Part shown: positions 16,595 through 25,157 of the stretch, piece by piece
Position numbering within the stretch: the stretch's first letter is position 1
Layout: each line of letters begins with the position of its first letter
Assembly: GCF_035325925.1 (NCBI RefSeq)
Contig: NZ_DAOKZA010000012.1
Span: 1 to 64,000, forward strand
DNA length: 64,000 nt
Source: Calidifontimicrobium sp035325925
GTDB taxonomy: Bacteria; Pseudomonadota; Gammaproteobacteria; Burkholderiales; Burkholderiaceae_C
Direction of reading: 5' to 3'
The notes under the pieces: generated by a model
Seen by the model: the letters and a program-made list of their open reading frames with translations, nothing else
What the model was told of the DNA's origin: nothing
The model's database searches: none
Position numbers and translations under genes: made by a program

Positions 16595-18423
16595 ACAGCA
16601 CCGAACCAGATGTCCCGCTGACGCCGCCTCCAGGCGACGACGAAGTCGTGCGGCAAGACGAGGCGCCGGCGGGCGAGGCGGCACCGCGTCCGCGCCGGCA
16701 ACCGCGCAAGACGCTGGTGGCCGAGCGCGCCGACGCGGGCGCTTCCGAGGCGGCGACGTCGGACGGCCCGCCCGCGACGGCACCCGACACGGTGGCACCT
16801 GCGCCTGCAGGCGCGGTGGACGACGGCCGGCAAGAGACGGCCGACGCCGCGCCGAGCGGTGCGTCCGAAGCGCCGGCCGCGGGGGAAGAACGCGACCGGG
16901 CGGCGCGACGCGGCCGGCGTCGCGGCCGACGCGGGCGCGGCACGCGCGAGGCCGCCGGCGAGCGCGTGGAGCGTGGCGAAGGGGCCGACGTCGCCAACGA
17001 CACCGAAGTCGCGGGCGACGGCGACGCGATCGCGACGGCGCCGGTGGCGCTCGCCGACGACCCGCGCGAGGTGTTCGGCGCGGTGCTGTCGGGCGCGTTC
17101 GACGCTGAGCCCGACGCCGCCGACGTGCCGGCGGCACCGCACAAGCGCGTGCTTGCCGCCGAACCCGATGCGCCGAAGCTGCACAAGGTGCTGGCGCAGG
17201 CCGGCATCGGCTCGCGTCGCGACATGGAACAGATGATCGTCGAGGGGCGCATCACGGTGAACGGCGAACCGGCGCACATCGGGCAGCGCATCAGCTGGGG
17301 CGACCAGATCAAGGTCGGTGGCAAGCCGATCAAGGTGCGCATCGCGCCGCCACCGCCGCGCGTGCTGGCCTACCACAAGCCGGTGGGCGAGGTCGTCACG
17401 CACGACGACCCGCAGCAGCGTCCCACCGTGTTCCGCCGCCTGCCGCGATTGCACCAGGGCAAGTGGCAGTCGGTCGGGCGACTCGACATCAACACCGAGG
17501 GCCTGCTGCTGTTCACGAACTCGGGTGAGCTGGCCAACCAGCTGATGCACCCGCGCTTCGGCGTCGAGCGCGAGTACGCGGTGCGCGTGCTCGGAATGCT
17601 CGACGACGAATCCCGCCAGCGGCTGCTCGACGGCGTCGAGGTCGACGCTCAGGCGGCGCAGTTCAGGTCAATCGAGGACGGCGGCGGCGAAGGGGCGAAC
17701 CACTGGTATCGCGTCGTGATCACCGAGGGCCGCCACCGCGAGGTGCGCCGGCTGTTCGAGGCCGTCGGCCTGACGGTGAGCCGGCTGATCCGCATCCGCT
17801 ACGGCAGCGTGGTCCTGCCGCGCGGGCTCAAGCGTGGCGTGTGGGTCGAACTCGGTGACGCCGACGTGAAGGCCATCCGGCGGCTGGCGCAGGGCGCACA
17901 GCCGGCGCGCGCCGAGGGTGAGGGCGGCGCGCGCGGCAACCGTAGGCGCCGGCGCGGGCGCGGCGCGGCGCGTGGCGAGGGGGGCGGCGAGCGCATCGAA
18001 GGCGGCGCGATCCCGAACCCGCTGCAGCAGACCTACGACAAGCGCGCGATCCAGCGCGAACGCGCGCCGCGCCGCGAACTCGACGAGGACGGCCCGATCC
18101 CGAACCCGCTGCAGCAGACCTACGACAAGCGTGCGCTGCAGCGCGAACGCGCGCCGCGCCGCGAACCCGACGAGGACGGCCCGATCCCCAACCCGCTGCA
18201 GCAGACCTACGACAAGCGCTTCGTCCAGAAGGAGCGCGCGCCCGGCGCCCCGCGCCGCGGCCGCGGCGCGGGCGGCGCGCCGAAGAAGGGCGGCAGCGGC
18301 ACGCAGCGCCAGCCCGACCCGATGCAGACCTCGGTGGGCTACATCGGCGCCGACGCGTTCCACCGCAAGGGCGCTCGCGGCCCGGGCGGCGGGCGCGGCG
18401 GCGGGCGCCGCGGCGGGCGCTGA
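16591..18423 (+). CDS. rluB: 23S rRNA pseudouridine synthase RluB with long disordered arms
   Basis: A 610-residue member of the RsuA/RluB family, which makes pseudouridine 2605 in 23S rRNA. The conserved core is only about residues 190-430: an S4 domain (KLHKVLAQAGIGSRRDMEQM) and a catalytic domain with GRLDINTEGLLLFTN, whose Asp near residue 298 is catalytic, then EGRHREVRRLFEA. E. coli RluB has about 290 residues. The extra mass is an acidic/Arg-rich N-terminal arm and a basic C-terminal arm with three 29-residue repeats and a Gly/Arg tail (GGGRGGGRRGGR). Such arms occur in other betaproteobacteria and probably bind RNA. The ATG at 16591 overlaps the scpB stop. Confidence 0.94.
   Translation: MNSTEPDVPLTPPPGDDEVVRQDEAPAGEAAPRPRRQPRKTLVAERADAGASEAATSDGPPATAPDTVAPAPAGAVDDGRQETADAAPSGASEAPAAGEERDRAARRGRRRGRRGRGTREAAGERVERGEGADVANDTEVAGDGDAIATAPVALADDPREVFGAVLSGAFDAEPDAADVPAAPHKRVLAAEPDAPKLHKVLAQAGIGSRRDMEQMIVEGRITVNGEPAHIGQRISWGDQIKVGGKPIKVRIAPPPPRVLAYHKPVGEVVTHDDPQQRPTVFRRLPRLHQGKWQSVGRLDINTEGLLLFTNSGELANQLMHPRFGVEREYAVRVLGMLDDESRQRLLDGVEVDAQAAQFRSIEDGGGEGANHWYRVVITEGRHREVRRLFEAVGLTVSRLIRIRYGSVVLPRGLKRGVWVELGDADVKAIRRLAQGAQPARAEGEGGARGNRRRRRGRGAARGEGGGERIEGGAIPNPLQQTYDKRAIQRERAPRRELDEDGPIPNPLQQTYDKRALQRERAPRREPDEDGPIPNPLQQTYDKRFVQKERAPGAPRRGRGAGGAPKKGGSGTQRQPDPMQTSVGYIGADAFHRKGARGPGGGRGGGRRGGR
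18007..18240 (+). repeat. Three 87-base in-frame tandem repeats in the RluB tail
   Basis: The motif IPNPLQQTYDKR begins at 18010, 18097 and 18184, exactly 87 bases apart, inside rluB. Each unit codes for about 29 residues: GPIPNPLQQTYDKR, then a basic stretch like ALQRERAPRRE, then an acidic PDED; the third unit diverges after QKERAPG. DNA identity between units is very high, which points to recent duplication or gene conversion. Confidence 0.93.
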
Positions 18424-18460
18424 GGCGGCCCGCGCCCGCGGGCGCCGAGGGCCCCGCGGA

Positions 18461-18466
18461 TACAAT
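18461..18466 (+). promoter_or_regulatory. Candidate -10 box upstream of ndk
   Basis: TACAAT lies 37 bases before the ndk ATG and just after the rluB stop, in otherwise GC-rich DNA. No -35 hexamer is visible at the usual distance. The same hexamer occurs before hisZ (31675), rpsB (40240) and scpB (15559). Confidence 0.45.
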
Positions 18467-18503
18467 CACAGGCTTTGCCAAGTTCTTGATCCAGGAGAAA
18501 AAC

Positions 18504-18929
18504 ATGGCCATCGAGCGGACCCTCTCGATCATCAAACCCGACGCCGTCGCGAAGAACGTGATCGGCCAGATCTACGCACGCTTCGAAGCCGCCGGACTGA
18601 AGATCGTCGCGGCGAAGATGGCGCACCTGTCGCGCGGCGAGGCCGAGGCCTTCTACGCGGTGCACAGGGCGCGGCCATTCTTCGACGACCTGGTCAACTT
18701 CATGATCTCGGGCCCGGTGATGATCCAGGTGCTCGAGGGCGAGAACGCGATCGCGAAGAACCGCGAGCTGATGGGTGCGACCGACCCGAAGAAGGCCGAG
18801 AAGGGCACGATCCGCGCCGACTTCGCCGACAGCATCGACGCCAACGCGGTGCACGGCTCCGACGCACCCGAGACCGCGGCAGTCGAAGTCGCGTTCTTCT
18901 TCCCCGGCATGAACGTCTACAGCCGCTGA
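18504..18929 (+). CDS. ndk: Nucleoside diphosphate kinase
   Basis: A 141-residue enzyme that moves the gamma phosphate of ATP to nucleoside diphosphates through a phosphohistidine. MAIERTLSIIKPDAVAKNVI is the usual start, and the active-site motif NAVHGSDA places the phosphorylated histidine at His117. Length is standard for bacterial Ndk. A good ribosome binding site, CCAGGAGAAAAAC, precedes the ATG. rlmN begins 11 bases after its stop. Confidence 0.98.
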   Translation: MAIERTLSIIKPDAVAKNVIGQIYARFEAAGLKIVAAKMAHLSRGEAEAFYAVHRARPFFDDLVNFMISGPVMIQVLEGENAIAKNRELMGATDPKKAEKGTIRADFADSIDANAVHGSDAPETAAVEVAFFFPGMNVYSR

Positions 18930-18939
18930 CGCCGCCGCG

Positions 18940-20085
18940 ATGGCCGCCAACCTGCTCGACTTCGACCTCGAAGGGCTGACGGCCTTCTGCGAACGCCTGG
19001 GCGAGAAGCGCTTCCGCGCGGTGCAGCTGTTCCGCTGGATCCACCAGAAGGGCGCGCACGACTTCGCGCAGATGACCGACCTGGCGAAGTCGCTGCGCGA
19101 CAAGCTCGCTGCGGCCGCCGAGGTCCGCGCGCTGCCGGTGTCCAGCGAGCAGGCCTCGGCCGACGGCACCGTCAAGTGGCTGTTCGACGTCGGGGGCGGC
19201 AACGCCGTCGAGACGGTGTTCATCCCCGAGGACGACCGCGGCACGCTGTGCGTGTCGTCGCAGGCCGGCTGCGCGGTCGGCTGCAGGTTCTGCTCGACGG
19301 GCCACCAGGGTTTCAGCCGCAACCTGACCACCGGGGAGATCGTCGCCCAGCTGTGGTTTGCCGAGCACGCGCTGCGCCGTCGCCTGGGGCTGGCCGCGGG
19401 CGAACGCGCGGTGACGAACGTCGTGATGATGGGCATGGGCGAGCCGCTGCAGAACTACGCGGCGCTGTTGCCGGCGCTGCGCACGATGCTCGACGACCAC
19501 GGCTACGGCCTGTCGCGCCGGCGCGTGACCGTCAGCACGTCGGGGGTGGTGCCGATGATCGACCGCCTGCGCGACGACTGCCCGGTCGCGCTCGCGGTGT
19601 CGCTGCACGCGCCCGACGACGCGCTGCGCGACGAGTTGGTGCCGCTGAACCGCAAGTACCCGCTGGCCGAGTTGCTTGCCGCGTGCCGGCGTTACCTCGA
19701 GCGTGCGCCGCGCGACTTCGTCACCTTCGAGTACTGCATGCTCGACGGCGTCAACGACGGCGATGCACAGGCGCAGGCACTGGTCGCGCTGGTCGAGGGG
19801 CGCGCCCCGGCCAGCCGCGGCGTCGGACGCGTGCCGTGCAAGTTCAACCTGATCCCGTTCAACCCGTTCCCGGCGTCGGGGCTGCAGCGCTCGCCGCCGG
19901 CTCGCGTGCAGGCCTTCGCGCGCGTGCTGCAGGATGCCGGCATCGTGACCACGGTGCGCAAGACCCGCGGCGACGACATCGACGCGGCGTGCGGCCAGCT
20001 CGCCGGCGAGGTGCGCGACCGCACCCGGGTGCACCTGCGGCTGACGCGCGCCGCGGCGCGCCCGCCCGCCGGCGCCCGCGCCTGA
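18940..20085 (+). CDS. rlmN: Dual-specificity 23S rRNA/tRNA methyltransferase RlmN
   Basis: A 381-residue radical-SAM enzyme methylating C2 of A2503 in 23S rRNA and A37 of some tRNAs. The cluster-binding CxxxCxxC is CAVGCRFC (Cys111, Cys115, Cys118). MMGMGEPLQNY and VSTSGVVPMIDRL are family signatures, and FEYCMLDGVND is a further conserved segment; FNLIPFNPFP lies toward the C-terminus. Length is normal. It is sandwiched between ndk and pilW, a conserved order. Confidence 0.96.
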   Translation: MAANLLDFDLEGLTAFCERLGEKRFRAVQLFRWIHQKGAHDFAQMTDLAKSLRDKLAAAAEVRALPVSSEQASADGTVKWLFDVGGGNAVETVFIPEDDRGTLCVSSQAGCAVGCRFCSTGHQGFSRNLTTGEIVAQLWFAEHALRRRLGLAAGERAVTNVVMMGMGEPLQNYAALLPALRTMLDDHGYGLSRRRVTVSTSGVVPMIDRLRDDCPVALAVSLHAPDDALRDELVPLNRKYPLAELLAACRRYLERAPRDFVTFEYCMLDGVNDGDAQAQALVALVEGRAPASRGVGRVPCKFNLIPFNPFPASGLQRSPPARVQAFARVLQDAGIVTTVRKTRGDDIDAACGQLAGEVRDRTRVHLRLTRAAARPPAGARA

Positions 20086-20095
20086 GGCCGCTGCC

Positions 20096-20923
20096 GTGAC
20101 GACGATGCTTGCAGCCCTGCGCTTCACCCCGTACGAGCGCCTGGCGATGGCGCTGCTGGCGCTGCTCGGCGCACTGGCGCTCGGTGGTTGTGCCGCGACC
20201 GCCGGCGGCGAGGTCACCGAGCCGGTGACCGCGTCGGACCTGACCGACGCCGACCGGCGTGCTCGGGTGCGCCTCGAACTGGCGGCCGCGTATTTCTCGC
20301 GCGGGCAGACCGAGACCGCGCTCGACGAGATCAAGCAGGCGCTGGCGGCCAAGCCCGACTTCGCCGACGCGTTCAACCTGCGCGGGCTCGTCTACGCCGG
20401 CATGGGCGAGCCGCGGCTGGCCGAAGACAGCTTCCGCCGCGCGCTGCAGCTCAACCCGCGCGACGGCGACACGATGCACAACTGGGCCTGGGTGATGTGC
20501 CAGCAGGGACGCTTCGCCGACGCCGACGCGATGTTCGCGCGCGCGCTCGAGCAGCCGCAGTACCGCGAGGTGCCGCGCAGCCTGCTCGCCCGCGGCGTGT
20601 GCCAGGCGCGCGACGGCAAGCTGCGCGAGGCCGAACGCACGCTGCTGCGCGCCTACGAGATCGACTCGGGCAACCCGGCGACCGCCGTCAACCTGTCCGA
20701 GGTGCTGCTGCGACTGGGCGAACACGAGCGCGCGCGCTTCTACGTCGCCCGCGTCAATGCGCAGCCGTCGCAGTCGAACGCGCAGACGCTGTGGCTGGCC
20801 GCGCGCATCGAGCGCAAGCTCGGCAACGCCGTCGCCGTGTCGGACCTCGGCCGGCAGCTGCGCGCACGCTACCCGCAGGCGCCGGAGACGCTGGCGTTCG
20901 AGCAGGGGCGGTTCGATGACTGA
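20096..20923 (+). CDS. pilW: Type IV pilus biogenesis/stability lipoprotein PilW (PilF), TPR protein
   Basis: A 275-residue lipoprotein if started at the GTG at 20096, or 272 from the ATG at 20105. The signal ends in LGGC, with the acylated Cys at 32 (29 from the ATG). Tandem TPR units follow: LELAAAYFSRGQTETALDEI, NLRGLVYAGMGEPRLAEDSF, MHNWAWVMCQQGRFADADAM and later ones. In Pseudomonas and Neisseria this protein supports secretin (PilQ) multimerisation in the outer membrane. The rlmN-pilW-rodZ order is conserved. It overlaps rodZ by eight bases. Confidence 0.9.
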   Translation: MTTMLAALRFTPYERLAMALLALLGALALGGCAATAGGEVTEPVTASDLTDADRRARVRLELAAAYFSRGQTETALDEIKQALAAKPDFADAFNLRGLVYAGMGEPRLAEDSFRRALQLNPRDGDTMHNWAWVMCQQGRFADADAMFARALEQPQYREVPRSLLARGVCQARDGKLREAERTLLRAYEIDSGNPATAVNLSEVLLRLGEHERARFYVARVNAQPSQSNAQTLWLAARIERKLGNAVAVSDLGRQLRARYPQAPETLAFEQGRFDD

Positions 20924-21764
20924 GGCCGCGACCGCGCCGGCGAGCACCGGCCACAGTCCAGGCGCGATGCTGCGCGTCGCGCGCGAGCGCCAGGGGCTGC
21001 ACATCGCTGCGCTCGCGGCGTCGATCAAGGTCTCGCCGCGCAAACTCGAGGCGCTCGAGGCCGACCGCTTCGACGAACTGCCCGACCTCGCCTTTGCCCG
21101 GGCGCTCGCGCAGACCGTGTGCCGCGCGGTGAAGATCGACCCCGAACCGGTGCTGGCGCTGCTGCCGCGTCCGCAGGGCGGCGACCGGTTGGAACAGGTC
21201 GCCAGCGGGCTGAAGACGCCGTTTCGCGAGCGTGAGAGCCACGAGGAGGGCAGCGAGCTGAGCTTCATCGGTCGCCCGATCTTTTGGGCACCGGCGATCG
21301 TCCTGCTTTCCGCCGCGGTGCTGTACCTGCTGCCGCAGAATCCGTTCGGACCGGCCGAGCCGGCGCCGGCGGATGCGCCGGTGATCTCGTTGCCGCTGAC
21401 CCCACCGGCCGCTTCGGGGGCCGCGCCGCACGCCGACGCGGCGCCTGAGGCCGAGCCGTCCGCGCCCGGGCCGGTCGTCGACACCGTGCACTCGGCGCCG
21501 GAGGCGGTGGCGTCGGACGTCGCGGGCACGGCCGTGCTCGTGGTGCGCGCCACCGAGGAGGCGTGGGTCGAGGTGCGCGACGCCGGCGGCAACGTGCTGC
21601 TGTCGCGAACGCTGCAGGCCGGCGAGGCGGTCGGGCTCGACGGCACGCTGCCGCTGCGCGCGACGCTCGGCAACGCCGCGGCGACGCAGCTGAGCTTTCG
21701 CGGGCAGCCGTTGGACGTCGCGCGCGAGGCGCGCGACAACGTCGCCCGGATCGAGTTGAAGTGA
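20916..21764 (+). CDS. rodZ: Cytoskeletal membrane protein RodZ
   Basis: A 282-residue protein linking MreB to the membrane for rod-shape growth. It has a cytoplasmic helix-turn-helix of the HTH_25 type (GAMLRVARERQGLHIAALAA and KVSPRKLEALEADRF), a single membrane span near residues 122-142 (PAIVLLSAAVLYLLP), a Pro/Ala-rich periplasmic linker and a C-terminal DUF4115 domain (LVVRATEEAWVEVRDAGG). The ATG at 20916 overlaps the pilW stop by eight bases, so translation is probably coupled. Confidence 0.93.
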   Translation: MTEAATAPASTGHSPGAMLRVARERQGLHIAALAASIKVSPRKLEALEADRFDELPDLAFARALAQTVCRAVKIDPEPVLALLPRPQGGDRLEQVASGLKTPFRERESHEEGSELSFIGRPIFWAPAIVLLSAAVLYLLPQNPFGPAEPAPADAPVISLPLTPPAASGAAPHADAAPEAEPSAPGPVVDTVHSAPEAVASDVAGTAVLVVRATEEAWVEVRDAGGNVLLSRTLQAGEAVGLDGTLPLRATLGNAAATQLSFRGQPLDVAREARDNVARIELK

Positions 21765-21775
21765 GGCGCACCGCG

Positions 21776-23068
21776 ATGACCGCTGTGCCTTCCGACGCCG
21801 ACGACGAGGGCGCGATCGGCGTCGCCGCGCCGGCGCCGCGGCGCTCGCGCCAGGCGCGCGTCGCCTGGGGCGGCCGGGTCGTGACGATCGGTGGTGACGC
21901 CCCGGTGCGCGTGCAGTCGATGACCAACACCGACACCGTCGACGTCATCGGCACCGCGATCCAGGTCAAGGAACTCGCGCAGGCCGGCTCGGAGCTGGTG
22001 CGCATCACCGTCAACACCCCAGAGGCGGCGGCCGCGGTGCCTCACATCCGCGACCAGCTCGACCGCATGGGCATCGACGTGCCGCTGGTCGGCGACTTTC
22101 ACTACAACGGCCACCGGCTGCTCGCCGAGCACCCGGCGATGGCGCAGGCACTGTCGAAGTACCGCATCAACCCCGGCAACGTCGGCAAGGGCGACAAGCG
22201 CGACCGCCAGTTCGCCGCGATGGTCGAGGTCGCGACGCGCCACGACAAGTGCGTGCGCATCGGCGTCAACTGGGGCAGCCTCGACCAGGAACTGCTCGCC
22301 CAGCTGATGGACGACAACGCGAAGCGCCGCGAGCCCTGGGACGCCAAGCAGGTGATGTACGAGGCCCTGGTGCGCTCGGCGATCGAGTCGGCGCGCTTCG
22401 CCGGCGAGGTCGGTTTGAGTCCGGACCAGATCGTCATCAGCTGCAAGGTCAGCGGCGTGCAGGACCTGATCAGCGTGTACCGCGCGCTGGCGCGCCGCTG
22501 CGACCACGCGCTGCACCTGGGGTTGACCGAGGCCGGCATGGGCACCAAGGGCACGGTGGCGTCGACCGCGGCACTGGCCGTGCTGCTGCAGGAGGGCATC
22601 GGCGACACGATCCGCGTCAGCCTGACGCCGCAGCCGGGCGAGGCGCGCACGCAGGAGGTCGTCGTCGCGCTCGAGATTCTGCAGGCGCTGGGCCTGCGCA
22701 CCTTCAACCCGAGCGTCACCGCGTGCCCCGGCTGCGGCCGCACGACCAGCACGACGTTCCAGGAGCTGGCCAAGCAGATCGACGACTTCCTGCGCGCGAT
22801 GATGCCGCAGTGGAAGTCGCGTTACCCCGGCGTCGAGGCGATGAAGGTCGCGGTGATGGGCTGCATCGTCAACGGGCCGGGCGAGAGCAAGCACGCCGAC
22901 ATCGGGATCAGCCTGCCGGGCACCGGCGAGGCGCCGGCCGCGCCGGTGTTCATCGACGGCGAGAAGGCGGTGACGCTGCGCGGCGAGGGCATCGCGGCCG
23001 AGTTCAAGCGCATCGTCGAGGACTACATCGAGCGGCGCTTCGGCACCGGCGCGCCGCGCGGGCACTGA
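21776..23068 (+). CDS. ispG: 4-hydroxy-3-methylbut-2-enyl diphosphate synthase
   Basis: A 430-residue [4Fe-4S] enzyme converting MEcPP to HMBPP in the MEP isoprenoid pathway. The N-terminal TIM barrel shows VRVQSMTNTDT and INPGNVG. Cluster cysteines are Cys317 and Cys320 (CPGCGRT) and Cys363 (GCIVNGPGESKHADIG). It is longer than the E. coli enzyme (372), as in many proteobacteria with an N-terminal extension and an inner insert. It starts 11 bases after rodZ. dxr and uppS of the same pathway branch are also in the window. Confidence 0.97.
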   Translation: MTAVPSDADDEGAIGVAAPAPRRSRQARVAWGGRVVTIGGDAPVRVQSMTNTDTVDVIGTAIQVKELAQAGSELVRITVNTPEAAAAVPHIRDQLDRMGIDVPLVGDFHYNGHRLLAEHPAMAQALSKYRINPGNVGKGDKRDRQFAAMVEVATRHDKCVRIGVNWGSLDQELLAQLMDDNAKRREPWDAKQVMYEALVRSAIESARFAGEVGLSPDQIVISCKVSGVQDLISVYRALARRCDHALHLGLTEAGMGTKGTVASTAALAVLLQEGIGDTIRVSLTPQPGEARTQEVVVALEILQALGLRTFNPSVTACPGCGRTTSTTFQELAKQIDDFLRAMMPQWKSRYPGVEAMKVAVMGCIVNGPGESKHADIGISLPGTGEAPAAPVFIDGEKAVTLRGEGIAAEFKRIVEDYIERRFGTGAPRGH

Positions 23069-23144
23069 CCCGCTCCGCGCGCGCCGCGTGTACGCCGCGG
23101 CGCGCCGCGACGCGTGACCGAACCACGACCTTCCCGACCTCCTC

Positions 23145-24461
23145 ATGGAAAAGCTGCAAGCCGTCAAGGGCATGAACGACATCCTGCCGCCCGACTCGGC
23201 GCGCTGGGAGTGGCTCGAGGCCCGCGTCGGCGCGTTGATGGCGCGCTACGGCTATCAGAACCTGCGCACGCCGCTGGTCGAGCCCACCGCGCTGTTCGTG
23301 CGCGGGCTCGGCGAGGTCACCGACATCGTCGAGAAGGAGATGTACTCGTTCGTCGACCGGATGAACGGCGACGACCTGTCGCTGCGCCCGGAGAACACCG
23401 CCGGCGTGGTGCGCGCCGTCATCGAGCATTCGCTGCTGCACGACGGCGGCAAGCGGCTGTACTACATGGGCCCGATGTTCCGCCACGAGCGCCCGCAGAA
23501 GGGTCGCTACCGGCAGTTCCACCAGATCGGCGCCGAGGCACTGGGCTACCCCGGCCCCGATGTCGACGCCGAGTTGATCCTGATGTGCCGCGCGCTGTGG
23601 CGGGAGCTCGGACTGGTCGAAGGCCGCGACCTGCGCCTGGAGGTCAACAGCCTCGGCCAGCTCGACGAGCGGCGCGCCCACCGCGCGGCGCTGGTGGCGC
23701 ACTTCGAGGCGCATCACGACCTGCTCGACGACGATTCGCGCCGCCGCCTGCACACCAACCCGCTGCGCATCCTCGACAGCAAGAACCCGGCGCTGCAGCC
23801 GCTGATCGAGGCCGCGCCGAGGCTGCTCGACCACCTCGGTGCCGAGTCGCGCGCGCACTTCGACGGCGTGCGCGCCGCGCTCGACGCGGTCGGTCTCGAG
23901 TACCGCATCAACCCGCGCCTGGTGCGTGGCATGGACTACTACAACCTGACGGTGTTCGAGTGGGTCACCGAGCGTCTCGGCGCGCAGGGCACGGTGTGCG
24001 GCGGGGGGCGGTACGACCCGCTGATCGAGCAGCTCGGCGGCAAACCGGCGCCGGCGGTGGGCTGGGCGCTGGGCGTCGAGCGGCTGCTGCTGCTGTTGTG
24101 CGAGGCCGGCGTCGCGCCGCCGGCGACGGCGCCGCGGGCTTACGCGGTGCTGGCGTCGCCTGCGGCACTGGTGCGGGCGCTGCCGGTGGTCGAGGTCCTG
24201 CGCGCCGCCGGCGTGTCGGTGCTGATGCATGCCGCGGGCAAGGACGGCTTCGGCAGCCTGAAGTCGCAATTCCGCCGTGCCGACGCGAGCGGCGCGGCGT
24301 GGGCGCTGATCTTCGGCGACGACGAACTGGCGCGCGGCGAGGTGGCGCTCAAGCCGCTGCGCGCGCGCGACGGCCGGGCCGCCGGGGCACAGTTCACGCG
24401 TGTGCTGGCCGACAGCGCCGAGTGGGCGCGCGAACTGCTCGACGATAATCCGCCGCTTTGA
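23145..24461 (+). CDS. hisS: Histidyl-tRNA synthetase
   Basis: A 438-residue class II aminoacyl-tRNA synthetase charging tRNA-His. The start LQAVKGMNDILPPDS is typical. Motif 2 includes MFRHERPQKGRYRQFHQ, and the histidine-binding segment is LVRGMDYYNLTVFEW. Motif 3 lies in GWALGVERLLLLL. A Rossmann-like anticodon-binding domain ends the protein. A 76-base gap separates it from ispG. HisZ, encoded downstream, is a paralogue of this enzyme fold. Confidence 0.97.
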   Translation: MEKLQAVKGMNDILPPDSARWEWLEARVGALMARYGYQNLRTPLVEPTALFVRGLGEVTDIVEKEMYSFVDRMNGDDLSLRPENTAGVVRAVIEHSLLHDGGKRLYYMGPMFRHERPQKGRYRQFHQIGAEALGYPGPDVDAELILMCRALWRELGLVEGRDLRLEVNSLGQLDERRAHRAALVAHFEAHHDLLDDDSRRRLHTNPLRILDSKNPALQPLIEAAPRLLDHLGAESRAHFDGVRAALDAVGLEYRINPRLVRGMDYYNLTVFEWVTERLGAQGTVCGGGRYDPLIEQLGGKPAPAVGWALGVERLLLLLCEAGVAPPATAPRAYAVLASPAALVRALPVVEVLRAAGVSVLMHAAGKDGFGSLKSQFRRADASGAAWALIFGDDELARGEVALKPLRARDGRAAGAQFTRVLADSAEWARELLDDNPPL

Positions 24462-24491
24462 CCACAACGACGCAACCCGGCCCCCGTTGAC

Positions 24492-25157
24492 ATGGCGACC
24501 CACCTCGACCTGCAAGAGCAGGAGCAGATCGACGCGCTCAAGGCGTTCTGGAAGCAGTACGGCAACCTGATCACCTGGGCGCTGATCCTCGTGCTCGGCG
24601 CCTACGCGGCGTGGAACGGCTGGAACTGGTACCAGCGTGACCAGTCTGCGAAGGCGGCGGCGATGTACGACGAGCTCGACAAGGCGGCGCAGGCCGGCGA
24701 CGCGGCGCTGGTGACACGACGCTTCGACGACCTGAAGCAGCGCTACCCGCGCACCGCGTATGCCGAGAAGGGCGGGTTGCTCGCCGCGCGAGTGCAGGCC
24801 GAGCGCGAGCAAGCCGAGGCCGCGCGCGCGTCGCTGCAGTGGGTGGCCGACCACGCCACCGAGGACGAGTACCGCGCGATCGCTCACCTGCGCCTGGCCG
24901 GGCTGCTGCTCGACGCCGGCCAGCACGACGATGCACTGCGGCAGGTCGACGCGGTGAAGGACGCGGCGTTCGCCGCCCTTGCCGCCGACCGTCGCGGCGA
25001 CGTCCTGCTGTCGATGGGCCGGCGCGACGAGGCGAAGGCGGCGTACCAGGCGGCGTGGCAGGCGATGGCCGAAGACGTCGAGTACCGCCGCCTGATCGAC
25101 GCCAAGCTGACCGCGCTCGGCGCCGCGCCCGCCGCGGCGGCGCAGGGGGCGCGATGA
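24492..25157 (+). CDS. yfgM: YfgM/TPR-type periplasmic chaperone-associated protein
   Basis: A 221-residue inner-membrane protein with a short cytoplasmic N-terminus (LDLQEQEQIDALKAFWKQYG), one membrane span at about 27-45 (LITWALILVLGAYAAW) and a periplasmic TPR-like domain. In E. coli YfgM associates with the SecYEG translocon and PpiD. The hisS-yfgM-bamB order is conserved, supporting a role in envelope protein traffic. It overlaps bamB by ATGA. Confidence 0.92.
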   Translation: MATHLDLQEQEQIDALKAFWKQYGNLITWALILVLGAYAAWNGWNWYQRDQSAKAAAMYDELDKAAQAGDAALVTRRFDDLKQRYPRTAYAEKGGLLAARVQAEREQAEAARASLQWVADHATEDEYRAIAHLRLAGLLLDAGQHDDALRQVDAVKDAAFAALAADRRGDVLLSMGRRDEAKAAYQAAWQAMAEDVEYRRLIDAKLTALGAAPAAAAQGAR

